Positions 24,301-33,050 of a stretch of 64,000 nucleotides of DNA are shown one piece after another. The notes under the pieces are model-generated. The model worked only from the letters and a program-made list of their open reading frames with translations. It did not search any database and was not told the origin of the DNA. Positions within the stretch are counted from its first letter, which is position 1. Each line of letters begins with the position of its first letter. Source of the stretch: Hyalella azteca (Eukaryota > Arthropoda > Malacostraca > Amphipoda > Hyalellidae); contig NW_025937524.1 of the NCBI RefSeq assembly GCF_000764305.2, positions 1 through 64,000 of the forward strand. The letters run 5' to 3'. The translations under genes and the position numbers were made by a program.

Positions 24301-26764
24301 CATGTACTAGTAATGTTCAAAAACAAGACTGGTTTTGGTCAGACAGCATTTCATGTCTGCCAACAAACAGGATATCTGAACTCGTGCAAAACAATAGGTT
24401 GATAAACAATACCTACCGTAATGTTATTAAAGAAGGGAAAATAGAGGTCATCACAATTTCAAGTCTAGAAAGAGCATTGAATTAATACAAATATGATCAT
24501 ATTTATTTGATTATCTTTGTATTTAGAGTTACTATCTTATTTAGACCATCTATCAGTATATTTACAAATTCTACTTAAGATAAATGAAGGAGGGACATTT
24601 TAGCTGCATTTGTACGAAATTACAGAAAATTTAATACAGTTCCATTTGTCATGAAAAATATTTTGTTATAATCAAGACATCGATGTTATGAATGTCATGA
24701 CATAACATGATCATATTACGTTATGATCAAGACATTGATGTTAAGAATGTCATATTATATGATCATATTACGTTATGATCAAGACATTGATGTTATGAAT
24801 GTCATATTATATGATCATATTATGTTATGGTCAAGACATTGAACCTGACAACCACAATCCAATCCCTTGCTTTAGGTCGTACAGATTGGTTCAATACAGA
24901 GCTTGCAAAGCCAATTTATTGATGACCAACACACAAGCTAGATCAGTGGTTCCCAAACTATTCAACTTTCTGACGCTGCTTAATTATCAGAATAAGCCTG
25001 TTACACCTTTTTACAGACTTATGTATATAGTTTTAAACAATATACACATTTTTTCTACCACCTTCAATTATTCATTAAAATAAATAAATTGCAAACAGCG
25101 AGTAGTTTAGCCTCAGTTTAGGAGCCACTGGCCGAGAGCAACAAGCGCAACACAAAAAATACTGGACAATTCAGCACAAAAATTCCAGCAGTCTTACCAG
25201 CAGGGAAGGTTAAGGGAGAACAAATCCACACCGCATGGTAGAAAATTATATCAGTTGGTTGTTGTTCAGCATTAGTCAAGCTAGGATTGAGACTTCAGGT
25301 AAATACCAGAAGCAAAAAATTCCAAGGGGGGGAATTTGCTAAGGCTGATTTATATCTCTCTCATGGTCAGAACAAGGATATTTAACACATTCAGGTTCTT
25401 AAGAGTCTGCTTAACCCTGCCTTGAATGCCTGCTCTATTGAATATGAGTGATCCAGCATGACAAGCATGGCGAATTGGTTTTAATCAAACACGTACCCTA
25501 TGTTAAGTAGAAGAAATTAGCAGTGAAAATAGTAAATCATGATAATAATAACACAAAGTAGTGACAAATTTCAATTCACTCTACAATGGGTTGTTATGAA
25601 ATAGCTAAATAAGCAATTTATACATTATACTTGCGTGAATTAACACTTTAGCAATGGTGCAAACTTCAGTCTAGTCATCAATCATCTGAGCAGCGCAGGC
25701 GCAATGCGCTGCTCATCTAGTAGCATGGCAACTAACTTTATACCTACTAGTAATTTGATGGTTAAAATATATCCCACTCCTCAGTTTCAAGAAAACATCG
25801 ATGAATGTACAAACTAAAACAATTGTGCTAACATTTTCTGCCTCTCTTTTGAAGTTAGATAAATTATTTTAATCATTTTACAAAATATTTATCAACTTCA
25901 ATTCCAGACAGATAGCAAAATTCATGTGGTAAATTACCAGAAAAAATTATATCAAAGCAAACAAATAGATTTACTAATACAGAATTCACATTAATATAAC
26001 TTGCATAACCATAATTTTAATCTGAGCCAGTAATTAAGAACAATGATGATAGAGTATTCAGGCTTCAAAGACACATCATCTTAATAATAAAACCTAGTTA
26101 CTTCATGGATAGGACACAAAATCTTAGATAACAAAACCTATAAAAACTCACAGGTGAAGAAGAGGTAGCAGTTCTCTTGTTAATGTAGGTTAGGAGAAGT
26201 TGCTCATGTGCAGGTCTGGAGTCTAGTGTTTGGCAGCTCGCATGAGCCACTGCAGCAGCAACAGGTAATAGGGAGATTGCAGCTGATGGTTCAGTGATGT
26301 CAGCATCAGTCTCAGGGTGTCTCCACCTGTTGTAAACACGACTGAATATGCTGCTTGAGCTGTTGCGTCTGTTATGGTGGTGACCTCGACGGCACCTCTT
26401 CTCTGAACCAAGTTTAGGCCTGAAAAATAAATAGTAATTGAATCCAAACATTCCATAATGATATAGGTACAATTTTCTAGACTTGAATACAATGATTTTT
26501 TATCAATGGCATTAAATAGTTTCAGATTTTTGCTAAGAAATATAAAAAGAAGAAATTTTTTATAAAGAAATAAATTGGCAAAAATTAAAAATTTTTCACA
26601 AATCTTGATTGAACAATAATTAGAGAAGAGAATGATTATCACCAAAATGATAATTTCTATTTTTCAGTGACATTAAAAGTATTTAAAGCTATTAAGATTA
26701 ATTGTGAAGATAATACTCACAGTAACTCCACTAACTGGTTGAGAGCCTCATCAAAGAGGGACAT
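8110..26764 (-). CDS. Anoctamin (TMEM16) family protein, 15 coding exons, 1139 aa
   Basis: Coding exons from 5' to 3' on the minus strand: 26764-26721, 26419-26152, 22570-22439, 20889-20683, 20110-19857, 19363-19285, 15643-15602, 14745-14585, 13744-13576, 13168-13095, 12776-12618, 12336-12170, 11637-11405, 10036-9872 and 9375-8110. They total 3420 nt, all junction phases agree, and a TAA lies directly before the ATG. Residues 1-217 are a low-similarity N-terminal extension. The cytosolic dimerisation-type domain follows ([27 protein letters not shown]), then about ten membrane helices. The calcium-site residues expected from ANO1 and nhTMEM16 are all present: N811, E815, E861, E864, E893 and D897. 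Anoctamins are calcium-gated chloride channels or lipid scramblases of the plasma membrane or ER. Features such as [11 protein letters not shown] and the C-terminal [10 protein letters not shown] suggest the ANO3-7 group rather than ANO1/2, but function cannot be read from sequence alone. Several introns carry unusual repeats, annotated separately. Confidence 0.95.
9872..10036 (-). CDS. Anoctamin exon 14, helices 3-4
   Basis: It encodes [17 protein letters not shown] and [16 protein letters not shown], and is 55 codons in phase 0. Its acceptor plus its first 15 bases are repeated about six times in the adjoining intron. The donor is CAG|GTGAGA. Confidence 0.95.
10022..10287 (-). repeat. 38-bp minisatellite copying the exon 14 acceptor
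   Basis: Units begin at 10022, 10060, 10098, 10136, 10174, 10212 and 10250, each exactly 38 bp apart. Read on the gene strand, each unit is 23 nt of intron end (TGTTGCAG) plus the first 15 nt of exon 14. The copy beginning at 10022 is the real junction. One unit has AAG instead of CAG. The acceptor units have no strong pyrimidine tract. Confidence 0.95.
10630..11385. repeat. AT-rich degenerate tandem repeat in intron 13
   Basis: AAGATTGAAGATTTTATTATTG-like and AAGATTGATTATTAAG-like blocks alternate about twenty times with variable spacing, and stop about 20-30 bp from the exon 13 donor. One strand is strongly purine-biased (GAAGAAGATT). No protein-coding signal is seen. Confidence 0.85.
11405..11637 (-). 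CDS. Anoctamin exon 13
   Basis: The acceptor TTTGGTCAG before 11637 gives the continuous family sequence [15 protein letters not shown]. An alternative acceptor at 11654 would add residues and break the phase. The exon encodes RWDLTGF and the start of helix 3, and ends LLL at a weak donor, CTG|GTTTGT. Confidence 0.93.
12170..12336 (-). CDS. Anoctamin exon 12, cysteine-rich loop
   Basis: It encodes [20 protein letters not shown] and [10 protein letters not shown], the conserved extracellular loop with paired cysteines. It then encodes the start of helix 2 ([14 protein letters not shown]). The donor TGGG|GTACAT ends in phase 1. Confidence 0.95.
12618..12776 (-). CDS. Anoctamin exon 11, first membrane helices
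   Basis: It encodes [19 protein letters not shown] and [17 protein letters not shown], covering transmembrane helix 1. It ends in phase 2 at CAG|GTACGT, and the junction codon with exon 12 gives Ser before NDIC. Confidence 0.95.
13095..13168 (-). CDS. Anoctamin exon 10
   Basis: It encodes [20 protein letters not shown] and RNFYK, leading to the family motif [11 protein letters not shown] across the junction. The donor is ACAA|GTGAGT and the acceptor TTTGCAG. Confidence 0.93.
13331..13591 (-). repeat. 21-22-bp minisatellite copying exon 9 end and its 5' splice site
   Basis: There are twelve tandem units including the real exon end. On the gene strand each unit reads CCCCATACAYGAG|GTGAGTGATG: 13 nt of exon 9 and about 9 nt of intron 9. 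Most copies keep GT after the exon part. Single copies carry GCGAGT, GTGAAT or a short deletion, and two read GAA|GTGAGT. Confidence 0.95.
13576..13744 (-). CDS. Anoctamin exon 9
   Basis: It encodes [20 protein letters not shown] and [20 protein letters not shown], matching the conserved FFSPATRSRI-like and GTYEAAYPLHDG-like motifs. Its last 13 bases and donor (CATGAG|GTGAGTGATG) are the seed of the intron 9 repeat array. Confidence 0.93.
14096..14592 (-). repeat. 19-21-bp minisatellite copying the exon 8 5' splice site
   Basis: The motif TACTCAC (GTGAGTA on the gene strand) occurs 24 times in a row from 14099 to 14584. The unit at the right end is the functional exon 8 donor. Units next to the exon are 18-19 bp and those further away 21 bp. 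Each presents a near-consensus TTTGTGAGTAC donor. Confidence 0.95.
14585..14745 (-). CDS. Anoctamin exon 8, end of cytosolic domain
   Basis: It encodes [12 protein letters not shown] through [12 protein letters not shown]. The SRDREYLF motif straddles the junction with exon 9. The authentic donor TACTT|GTGAGTAC is the first unit of a long array of the same donor in intron 8. Confidence 0.92.
14777..15000. repeat. Short duplications in intron 7
   Basis: The string ATAAACCTTCATATTTGTCA occurs three times, followed twice by a related ATTACCTTAGCTTCTACC-like stretch and once by an A17 run near 14874. These are local duplications of about 30 and 110 bp. Confidence 0.7.
15602..15643 (-). CDS. Anoctamin exon 7, 14-codon microexon
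   Basis: The peptide is [14 protein letters not shown], in phase 0 at both ends, with acceptor TGTTGCAG and donor CAT|GTGAGC. It is short but has good splice sites and the right phase. It falls in the variable stretch of the cytosolic domain, so family alignment gives little help. Skipping it would keep the frame. Confidence 0.65.
16652..16785. mobile_element. Possible MITE in intron 6
   Basis: The left end reads GGGCCTACACTTTCAAAA. The right end is its imperfect inverse, TTTTGAAAGTATGGCCC, about 130 bp away. CAGGGGCC-type ends recall hAT elements, but I see no clear 8-bp target duplication, so the class is uncertain. Confidence 0.4.
17338..17935. repeat. 35-bp minisatellite in intron 6, with an N
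   Basis: About nine near-identical units with the core ACGGCTAAGATAATATACAA run from 17370 to 17665. More diverged GATAGCTAAGATA/GAATCTTT units follow to about 17,935. An undetermined base lies at 17667, at the change from uniform to diverged units, so the array length may be wrong in the assembly. Confidence 0.92.
18885..19249. repeat. CRE-like (TGACGTCA) tandem array in intron 6
   Basis: I count 17 perfect TGACGTCA palindromes and four TGACGTCC variants in 365 bp. They are separated by recurring spacers (TACGGACTTCTC, TAACATTCGC, TAATTA). The array starts about 35 bp into intron 6 after the exon 6 donor. TGACGTCA is the established CREB/ATF binding site. Whether it acts as an enhancer here is unknown. 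Confidence 0.9.
19285..19363 (-). CDS. Anoctamin exon 6, conserved [15 protein letters not shown] motif
   Basis: It begins in phase 2 after ATACAG, encodes [20 protein letters not shown] and ends MPMKE|GTCAGT. This is the most recognisable motif of the cytosolic dimerisation domain. The intron that follows holds the CRE-like array. Confidence 0.92.
19857..20110 (-). CDS. Anoctamin exon 5, start of conserved cytosolic domain, GC donor
   Basis: It starts [21 protein letters not shown], the usual opening of the anoctamin N-terminal domain, followed by an acidic DDDDE run and a Lys-rich helix. The only donor that keeps the frame with exon 6 is CTCAG|GCGAGT, a GC-AG intron. The nearby GTGATT would give the wrong phase. 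Confidence 0.88.
20180..20494. mobile_element. Foldback element in intron 4
   Basis: The left arm (20180-20287) and right arm (20340-20494) are inverted copies, best matched at both ends: GTCATGCTGTTGAC against GTCAACACCATGAC, and GGCAGCGCATCAGC against GCTGATGCGCTGCC. The roughly 50-nt loop holds a near-copy of an exon 5 segment. It may be a MITE or a local inverted duplication. Confidence 0.75.
20683..20889 (-). CDS. Anoctamin exon 4, N-terminal cytosolic segment
   Basis: These 69 codons are in phase 0 at both ends, with acceptor TTGTTCAG and donor CTT|GTGAGTAC. The peptide is acidic and Met/Asp/His-rich ([15 protein letters not shown]) and has no family motif. It joins directly to the conserved cytosolic domain in exon 5. 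Confidence 0.8.
21721..21800 (+). mobile_element. Possible tRNA-derived SINE remnant
   Basis: The stretch GAGTTCGATTCCCGGCACGG resembles a tRNA T-arm with an RNA polymerase III B box. It has a GTGCC/GGCAC stem and a rough A-box-like GGGTACGTACAGCG upstream. No full cloverleaf is apparent. It abuts the piggyBac-like MITE. Confidence 0.3.
21806..22384. mobile_element. piggyBac-like MITE with amplified 3' part (intron 3)
   Basis: TTAA at 21806-21809 is followed by CCCTCTACCGCC. The first copy closes with GGCTGTAGAGGG and TTAA at 22041-22044. The last ~115 bp, including the TTAA, are then repeated three more times to about 22,380. TTAA targets and CCCT...AGGG ends are the hallmarks of piggyBac. 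There is no transposase frame, so it is non-autonomous. A second copy lies at 58638. Confidence 0.85.
22439..22570 (-). CDS. Anoctamin exon 3, acidic/serine-rich segment
   Basis: These 44 codons are in phase 0 at both ends ([16 protein letters not shown] inside), with acceptor AACGCAG and a weaker donor TCG|GTAATC. Being a multiple of three nucleotides, it could be skipped without a frameshift. A piggyBac-like MITE array ends about 55 bp beyond its donor. Confidence 0.7.
22571..24664. other. Intron 2 of anoctamin, left part: no feature
   Basis: This is AT-rich intron sequence. Only small local duplications are seen, for example TATACAATAAATTCAT twice near 22,700 and GGATTTTGGTGACA-like twice near 23,040. 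Confidence 0.5.
24665..24843. repeat. 52-55-bp tandem repeat in intron 2
   Basis: Three full units (starting at 24665, 24720 and 24772) and a partial one share GTTATGATCAAGACATTGAT and ATATGATCATATTA. Each unit is itself rich in the palindrome ATGATCAT. Confidence 0.85.
24944..25130. mobile_element. hAT-type MITE in intron 2
   Basis: The left end CAGTGGTTCCCAAACT and the right end AGTTTAGGAGCCACTG are inverted copies with a few changes. CAGTGGTTCYCAAACT ends are typical of Charlie-like hAT elements. The length is 187 bp and no transposase is present. A clean 8-bp target duplication is not visible, suggesting an old insertion. Confidence 0.7.
25131..26151. other. Intron 2 of anoctamin, right part: no feature
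   Basis: AT-rich intron with no coding or repeat structure, apart from a small hairpin, GAGCAGCGCA/TGCGCTGCTC, near 25,690. Confidence 0.5.
26152..26419 (-). CDS. Anoctamin exon 2, basic and low-complexity N-terminal segment
   Basis: It encodes about 89 residues that start [23 protein letters not shown] clear TTTTTCAG acceptor and an ACCT|GTGAGT donor flank it, and its phases (2 in, 0 out) match exons 1 and 3. It has no recognised domain and is probably disordered. The His/Arg/Ser-rich start could be a regulatory or nucleic-acid- or lipid-contacting patch, which is speculation. It may also be alternatively spliced. Confidence 0.7.
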
Positions 26765-26798
26765 TTAGTAGAAAACAAACATGACTACCCAGTCTACC
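26721..26798 (-). CDS. Anoctamin exon 1 (start codon) with short 5' UTR
   Basis: A 3' splice site (TTTGTTTCAG) precedes 26798, so 26798-26765 is 5' UTR and at least one non-coding exon lies upstream. The ATG at 26764 follows an in-frame TAA. The peptide [15 protein letters not shown] ends in phase 2 at a GTGAGT donor and matches the phase of the next exon. Confidence 0.75.
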
Positions 26799-27134
26799 CT
26801 GAAACAAATAAGGAAAGAGTGCAGGAATTATGAAATGCATTATTACACCAACTCTAAAAGTGCAAATTATGGAAGAATATAAACTAAATCAGACTTGACA
26901 AAACACTTTAGGATTAAATTTTTGTATATTTATATATATATATAACGAATAAAAAGGTGAACAATAAATTTGTTCATAAGTAATTAAAAAGTAAATATAA
27001 AGAATATAAGTCAATCAATAAAGAAAATAAGATAGTTTTAGCAATTTCAAACAAAATTAAATATTGCTTATAATTTATAACATAAATTATAAGAAACAAT
27101 ATATATAATAATAATAGAATAATAGCAGTTGCAG

Positions 27135-27380
27135 CATTTTTAGGCCATAGGCCCGTCACCAATTCTTAACATCGCAAAACATTCACAGCTTGTTGCGGTC
27201 TCAAACTTGCAGTCTCGCACCTCACTGCTACAATTCTGCTGTGCTTAACCGCATAAACCGCCCAGCTTCCTTGCCAATTCTGACCAGAAACTAGCGCACC
27301 GAGCTGGGACTGAACCTGCGCCTTGCTGCGCCAACCTTGGTACTCCGAACTCTAACGGTCCAACCCCTGGGCCACCCTGC
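27135..27380 (-). mobile_element. tRNA-derived SINE
   Basis: On the minus strand it starts GGTGGCCCAGGGGTTGG (A-box region). It has GCAGGTTCAGTCCCAGC (B box) about 60 nt later, then a non-tRNA body. The two boxes at tRNA spacing identify an RNA polymerase III SINE. It lies upstream of the first anoctamin coding exon, perhaps within its first intron. Confidence 0.7.
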
Positions 27381-29159
27381 TATGAATCAACATTTGAATG
27401 CATGAACTATTGTCTATGAATAGACAAAATTTCAACTCATGTTTAATTTGCCATCAATTTTAATATTTTAACATAGCTGGAGTCTTGGAGATGCACAGTG
27501 TTCCTTTATCGTCTTTATGTAGTTATATCTGCCATGATGCCATTTACAGATTACACATTACAGTTATAGGTACAGTACCTTGGAGCATGCAGCTTGGACC
27601 AGCCACACACAATAGAGTCAACTGCCAACCAGGAACCAGCCAACGGCCCAACGCCAAGTACTAACAAATCAAAACTAACATACCGTACACATTAATACAT
27701 ATAATTTATATTGGACAGATTTTCAATATATGATGGATAACTGGTAAAAAAAATATTGTTTAACAAGCAATTTTTAAAAAAATATAATAATTTCAAAATT
27801 GTACCTAACTTTTCTAATTTTTACTACAGAAATAAGTCAAGGGCCATAGAAATGTATAAAATTGGCCACTAGCATGGCCATGGTCATGGGCATTTTTCTC
27901 TCATTTGAGTATATATAGGCCTAATTGACATTTGACATAGCTATGGACCTATGGTTTTACTTTTACTCTTTAAGGCTTTTAGCCCATACTACTAGAAAAT
28001 TAAGCAGAAGCCATGAATGACCCATGGGCGGCAGGCCATCAGCCATGGCCATGAATAGGTTACAGGTAAGAGCGTAACTGCGTAAGACTCATAAGGGCCA
28101 CTGGGCCATGAATGATAGTAAATCAAAAACACCTATCATGACATTCAGAGCCTCAGAGGTATAGCCTAGCGGCCCTAGCCTACTCTCTCGGCTCTCCCTA
28201 CTGCTACTGTCAGACCAGTCTGTAACAGTAACACTAACACAGCCTTAAGGCTTAAGTCAGGACTGTCAGGGCAGTCAGGCTAACTCAGTCAGGGTCTGTC
28301 AGGCTTGAATCCATAAAATTCTGCAATAGCGAATAGCCTGAAAAGACTTTTTCAACCAGTAGTTTATCTAACTCAACTCAGGTTTATGTACATTCCTAGT
28401 CAAGATAATGTTCAATCATGATTGAGGAGGAGATTGATCATTTGAGTAAATGGGAGCCTTGGGAGGCCGCCAGGGTTAGCAATCTGAGCAGGCGGTGAAC
28501 GACTCAACTACCGTAGCCCAGTGTCCAGTGACCAGTGTGAATCATTCGAAGAGCAAGAGCTGTCGCTTGACCGAAGTTGTCTCTGACTCAAATATGGGAA
28601 TGGGACAATGTTCCATTTTGGAAAAATTTATGAGTAAAAAATGTTGCAACTAGCAGCGTAGAGATTTGTAATGTAGTAACATCTAAAAGAAGTGATACTT
28701 TCCAAATAAATTAGTTTAATGTCTCACTCTGCCAGACACGCTTGATAGTGATACGGTACCTGCGCCTAGCACTTGACCCTCCGATCTCAGTTTCGGAAAC
28801 GGATAAACGGACACTCGCTGAACGTCGTCTCACGTCTGGTCTGAGATGTTGAGCGAAGAGCTTACGTCCCATGGATAATATAAAGGCGGAATCTTAGTCA
28901 GAGATCTGTGTCAGCTACTCAGCAGCAATGTTCTACAAAAGCCTGTTAACTCGCGTTAGTCATTACATTGTTACAATCATGGAAAAATTTTCGGCGGTCC
29001 ATATCATTATTACAACAATCTATTTTTTTGGCAAAGTGCCAGGTTTTTAATTTCATGATAATGTCATCTCATATTTTCCAGTAACTCAACAACTTTTTCA
29101 ATTACTTTTCACAGATAGGTAGATATGCCGAGTTAAGCGATTTTCAATTCACTTCCATT
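27381..29159. other. Upstream flank of anoctamin, no gene
   Basis: It may contain the anoctamin promoter and a non-coding first exon. Candidate minus-strand donors are CCAAG|GTACTG near 27,580 and GCGCAG|GTACCG near 28,755, neither proven. It is otherwise unremarkable. Confidence 0.35.
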
Positions 29160-29840
29160 GCAACTTACTTACTTGGTTAAGATGAGGCGCGTCACCGTCT
29201 TGAGTATTGGCGCCCCCAATCCGCATTCTTCAGGGTGCATTAGATGTTGCTGAGCATGTTGGTGGCTCTGAGTTACTTGATGATCAGTTCAGCAGGGAAT
29301 GCAGGGGTCGTAAGCGAAGACAGGCAGAAAGGGACAGAGAGGCGAGCACATGCAGATTTCAGCTGGTCACGTTGAGGAGTCAGTGCCGGGCAACTGATGA
29401 AGAGGTGTTTGAGGGTGAGACGGCTCTGACATGTTGAGCACTAGGGTGGGGGGATCTTGAGAAGTGGTGGCCATGAGTTAATAGGCACACTCCTAGCCGA
29501 AGCCGTGCGATTGTGACTTGGTGAGGCCGAGTGAGAGATTGCTGAGCTAGTGGGCCTAGTGTTGGCTTGAAGGAAGTCAGTTTTCGTGGTTGTTCAGTCC
29601 ATGCTCTCTGCCATATGCTGCGAAATGAGTGTGTGATGAGTCTTCTCAAGTCAGCAGAGCTGTAGGGCACCTGGGTGAGCAACTTACGCAGTTGCTCTCT
29701 ATTCACTTGACTTGAGATAGAATAGAAGTGTCGGCGCTGAAGAAATAGGCCCATGGCATGTTGCCGATTCTTGACTTTCTTGTACTTTTCGTGACCTGGT
29801 TCGCAAGGGATCCGGCCTTTTGAACCCGATCTTTCCACAA
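29160..29840 (-). pseudogene. Degraded 3' end of a non-LTR retrotransposon
   Basis: The minus strand encodes the C-terminal part of an ORF2 downstream of the reverse transcriptase: SIWQRAWTEQPRKLTSFKPT, ARLRLGVCLLTHGHHFSRS, then LTLKHLFISCPALTPQRDQL. The last part is in another frame after a C-run frameshift near 29,450. R-x-GH-x(3)-THG and a cysteine-containing tail are typical of Jockey/R1-like elements. The 3' end is ACCAAGTAAGTAAGT at about 29,162, a short repeat tail common in these elements. It is 5'-truncated and inactive. Confidence 0.8.
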
Positions 29841-32800
29841 CTGATTATATCTACCATCACAATGAATCTTGATTCTATAGAAAGGCCGGTTATGTGATAA
29901 ACATTACTACTGCGTCCTGCCTGTTTTTTGACTTGCCTACATCCATATAGTGAATAAGTGATGAAGAGATATGAGCCACTAAATCAATTTTTATATCCTT
30001 GATTATAATTCATACTGATTATTCAGTGTTAATACAATTACATTTGTTCATTGCTGTAGAGTATCAATAAAGAGAGCAAGCGTAACTAGTCTCTGATTGA
30101 CCATAATGCCGTGTCTGAGCTTCAAGACGAGTTACAGCTGTCATAATTAAATATTTATATATTCAATTCAATCTTTGAAACCTTATTCTGTAATCTTTAC
30201 ACATTTTTCTCACTCATTCATATTTAGTATTAATATATGACGCAGTGTCCGCGTTGATTGCGCCTAGTCTAGCTTGTGGCAAAACTGTGATTATTGGCAT
30301 CGTCGATTGCTATAAGCTATCTTTGAACCCTTGACTCGCTGGTCCAATCTTGTTGTTCTTGACCACTAGCCAACGGCCACGTCACCAATTTCAGCAAGAA
30401 CTATTACAGGAGCTGGGGCCGAATTTAAAAGTTTCTGCTCTAACCTCGGTCATTTAAAGTTTTACTTTTCGATTGATCGCTTGACCTGTTTCCGTTTCAT
30501 GATGAGGATGAGATCAAAGGGTTTAAATTTAATTATTGCCAGACTGCTATTTGCAATCACAAAATAAATCTGGCATCTTTTGCTCAATCCAACAGATTAA
30601 AAAAAAGCACTCCGGAATGCTTCTCAGTATCACTAGCAAACGAACGTAGGCCGAGTTCATAGTTCAATTTGGGCCCGGGATTCCAAAGTTACCAACCTAA
30701 ACCTTATGCCTATCTTACGGCCTGATAATGAGATCCAAAGTGATTAAAAATATTTTACAACTATAATAATTATTGTCGTCAGCTCAGGGCGAGAGTGAAG
30801 CGAAAGAAGTAACATTGCGATTCGTATCCTGCGCTCGTCAAACTAGTGCTGGCTCCCGGCAACGCGCGAAAGCGAGTGATGGCTGTAACGAGCTCCATAA
30901 TGGCGTCCCCAGGGATCACAAGTTTCTGGACACCGGCTTTTCATTTTTGTGCAATGCTTTCACTTCCTTGTATTCTTCCATCCATGATCTCTTTTACAAT
31001 TTTTTCCCATGGGTTGTTCTCATCACATTGTGGTCTTCGTGTACCTGAGAATTATTCAAAATAATATATTCTATTAGACTATTCCTTCTCAAGCCGATAA
31101 TGATTCTGCCTTTTCTTGTGGCATAATATTATGCTGGAATTGTATTATTAAATTTTGTATTCCAGTGAATAGCGAGTATAATTAAATTTGACAATTTTGT
31201 AAGTAAAAACTTTATTTCCGCTTGATTTTGCTCGCATTGCAAGTATTATCTTGCCATAACTGGCACTCATTTGCATTATTCGCACTTATTCCTTTTCGAC
31301 TCTGTTGTGCCGGTTAGAGTTTATTTCAATTCTATTTTTAGCTAAAATGTTGCATCTTGACATGATTTTATGATTTTAACTGCTATTTCTGCCTTCCTTA
31401 ATTCTATTCGCTTGTCCAGACAACGCCTCTCTCACCTCATCCAAGATAATGCATGCAGCATCTCGTGCTGTGGGCATCGCTTCCGAGCCTCGTTATTTCC
31501 TGCAGCTGCAAGTCATGCATTGTGTGCGAAATTGCGATATTTTATTAGTTTTATCTGTAAAAAAATCTCCCTGCATGTTAAATTTCTTACAAATTATCCT
31601 TCATTCTGTGGCAAGATAAGGTTACTGGATATACCTACTGGCTACTTCCAACTAATTCCATGTCTGCGAAATCATCTTTTCACATGCATTCTTCCATGGT
31701 TGAATTAATACTATATTATTTCAACCATGCATTCTTCTATCCGCGCAAACGTCATTTCGTGCTATGGTCAAGTAACATTTATTACAACATATATCACAAC
31801 AAATGGAGAGGAACCTTTTTTTGAAATGTCTTTCCTGATATTTTTAAACTATTAGGGTAAAAGATTACTAGTAGATGTTTTACTGTACCCCACACATGAG
31901 CTGAGTTTGAGCTTGGTCCTTGTTAGTAAATTTAAAGATTAGGTTGAGGTGTTCCGGCGTAGAGAGAGTCTATCGCAACGGCGCGGTGTATTGTAATGCT
32001 GTGCTTCGTATGCATGACTGAGGTGGCGCTACGCGAGCGTCTTCTGTTCCCGTACAATCCATATTTAAAAGTAAACCGAAATCTTCATTGAGATTACATT
32101 TTAATGATGAAATAGCAATAAAAAATAAAAATATCTTTATATGTTTTCATTGGTGGTGAAAAATGGTCATTATCAAGTCTGTTTGAAAAAGTATTGACCA
32201 CAATAAGATAACCGACTGCATATTTTCTGATAATTCAAATACTTGGTGTTCTTGTGAGGCTGTGGCAGCTTATTAGAAAGCTGCACTTCAATGAAGTTCT
32301 TCGTACACTTTAAAAACGTTCTTCGTACACTTCAAAAACAGTCGTGTACACTCCAAAAACGTGTTTTAATGAAGGCGGTTGTTTCCTGGGGCGAGTGAAA
32401 TGCCCCAGGCGTGTGGAAAGCCGTCTTGTTCAGAGCGACAGGAATATATTCAGCCGACATCATCGCGGAGCACTACTATATTTATGTGGATTTTTCAGAG
32501 GGCACTGCAGGTGCAATATCTTCAGATCTTTATGTCAGAAGCGGCATCCGGCAAGCGTTTGAATGAGCTATCATGTCTTAAGTGCCTTACATGTCAAGTC
32601 TGGTTCAACTTCAAGAATATTCTGCTCAAATGGCATAGCAAACTTTGTTCCAGCAACTTAAGTTTGGCTGATATGTTTCTACCCAAGAGTATTTCGCGTT
32701 CCATAAATTAATTTTATAACACTTAATATTCAGAGTAGTGCAAGTTGTTATAAAATAAGTGAATGCGTTTTTTTCTGTATTCTAGTCCTAGCTGCACAAC

Positions 32801-32885
32801 ATTCATAGTCTCTATGTATTAAATAAAATTTTGTTATTTTTTATAGCGGTAATACTCTTTACAAAAATGTATCAAAAGACAAAAA
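29841..32885. other. Non-coding region with an exon-like fragment
   Basis: No gene was assembled. At 30779-31047 (minus strand) a good acceptor, AATTCTCAG, precedes a frame reading CDENNPWEKIVKEIMDGRIQ. It then hits a stop, after which a second open stretch follows (VQKLVIPGDAIMELVTAITR). It could be a decayed exon of unknown origin. Near 32,300 there are three short copies of CTTCGTACACTTYAAAAAC. Confidence 0.3.
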
Positions 32886-33050
32886 TATAACTCAGTACTC
32901 ACTGCAGTGCGTGACAGAGAGCGCATTTTCTCGTCGCCGAAAACTTGAGGTCACGGACAGACGGACGGACGGACGGACGGACAGACAGACGGACGGACGG
33001 ACATGGCGAGCACAATAGTGCATTTTTTCCATAAATGAGAAAATGCGCTA
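32886..33050 (+). mobile_element. Foldback repeat with (ACGG)n core, copy A
   Basis: The inverted ends AGCGCATTTTCTC (32920) and GAGAAAATGCGCT (33037) enclose a (GGAC/AGAC)n run. A shared leader, CTCAGTACTCACTGCAGTG, lies outside the left arm. Two other copies are at 39413 and 44662. No coding sequence is present. Confidence 0.85.
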
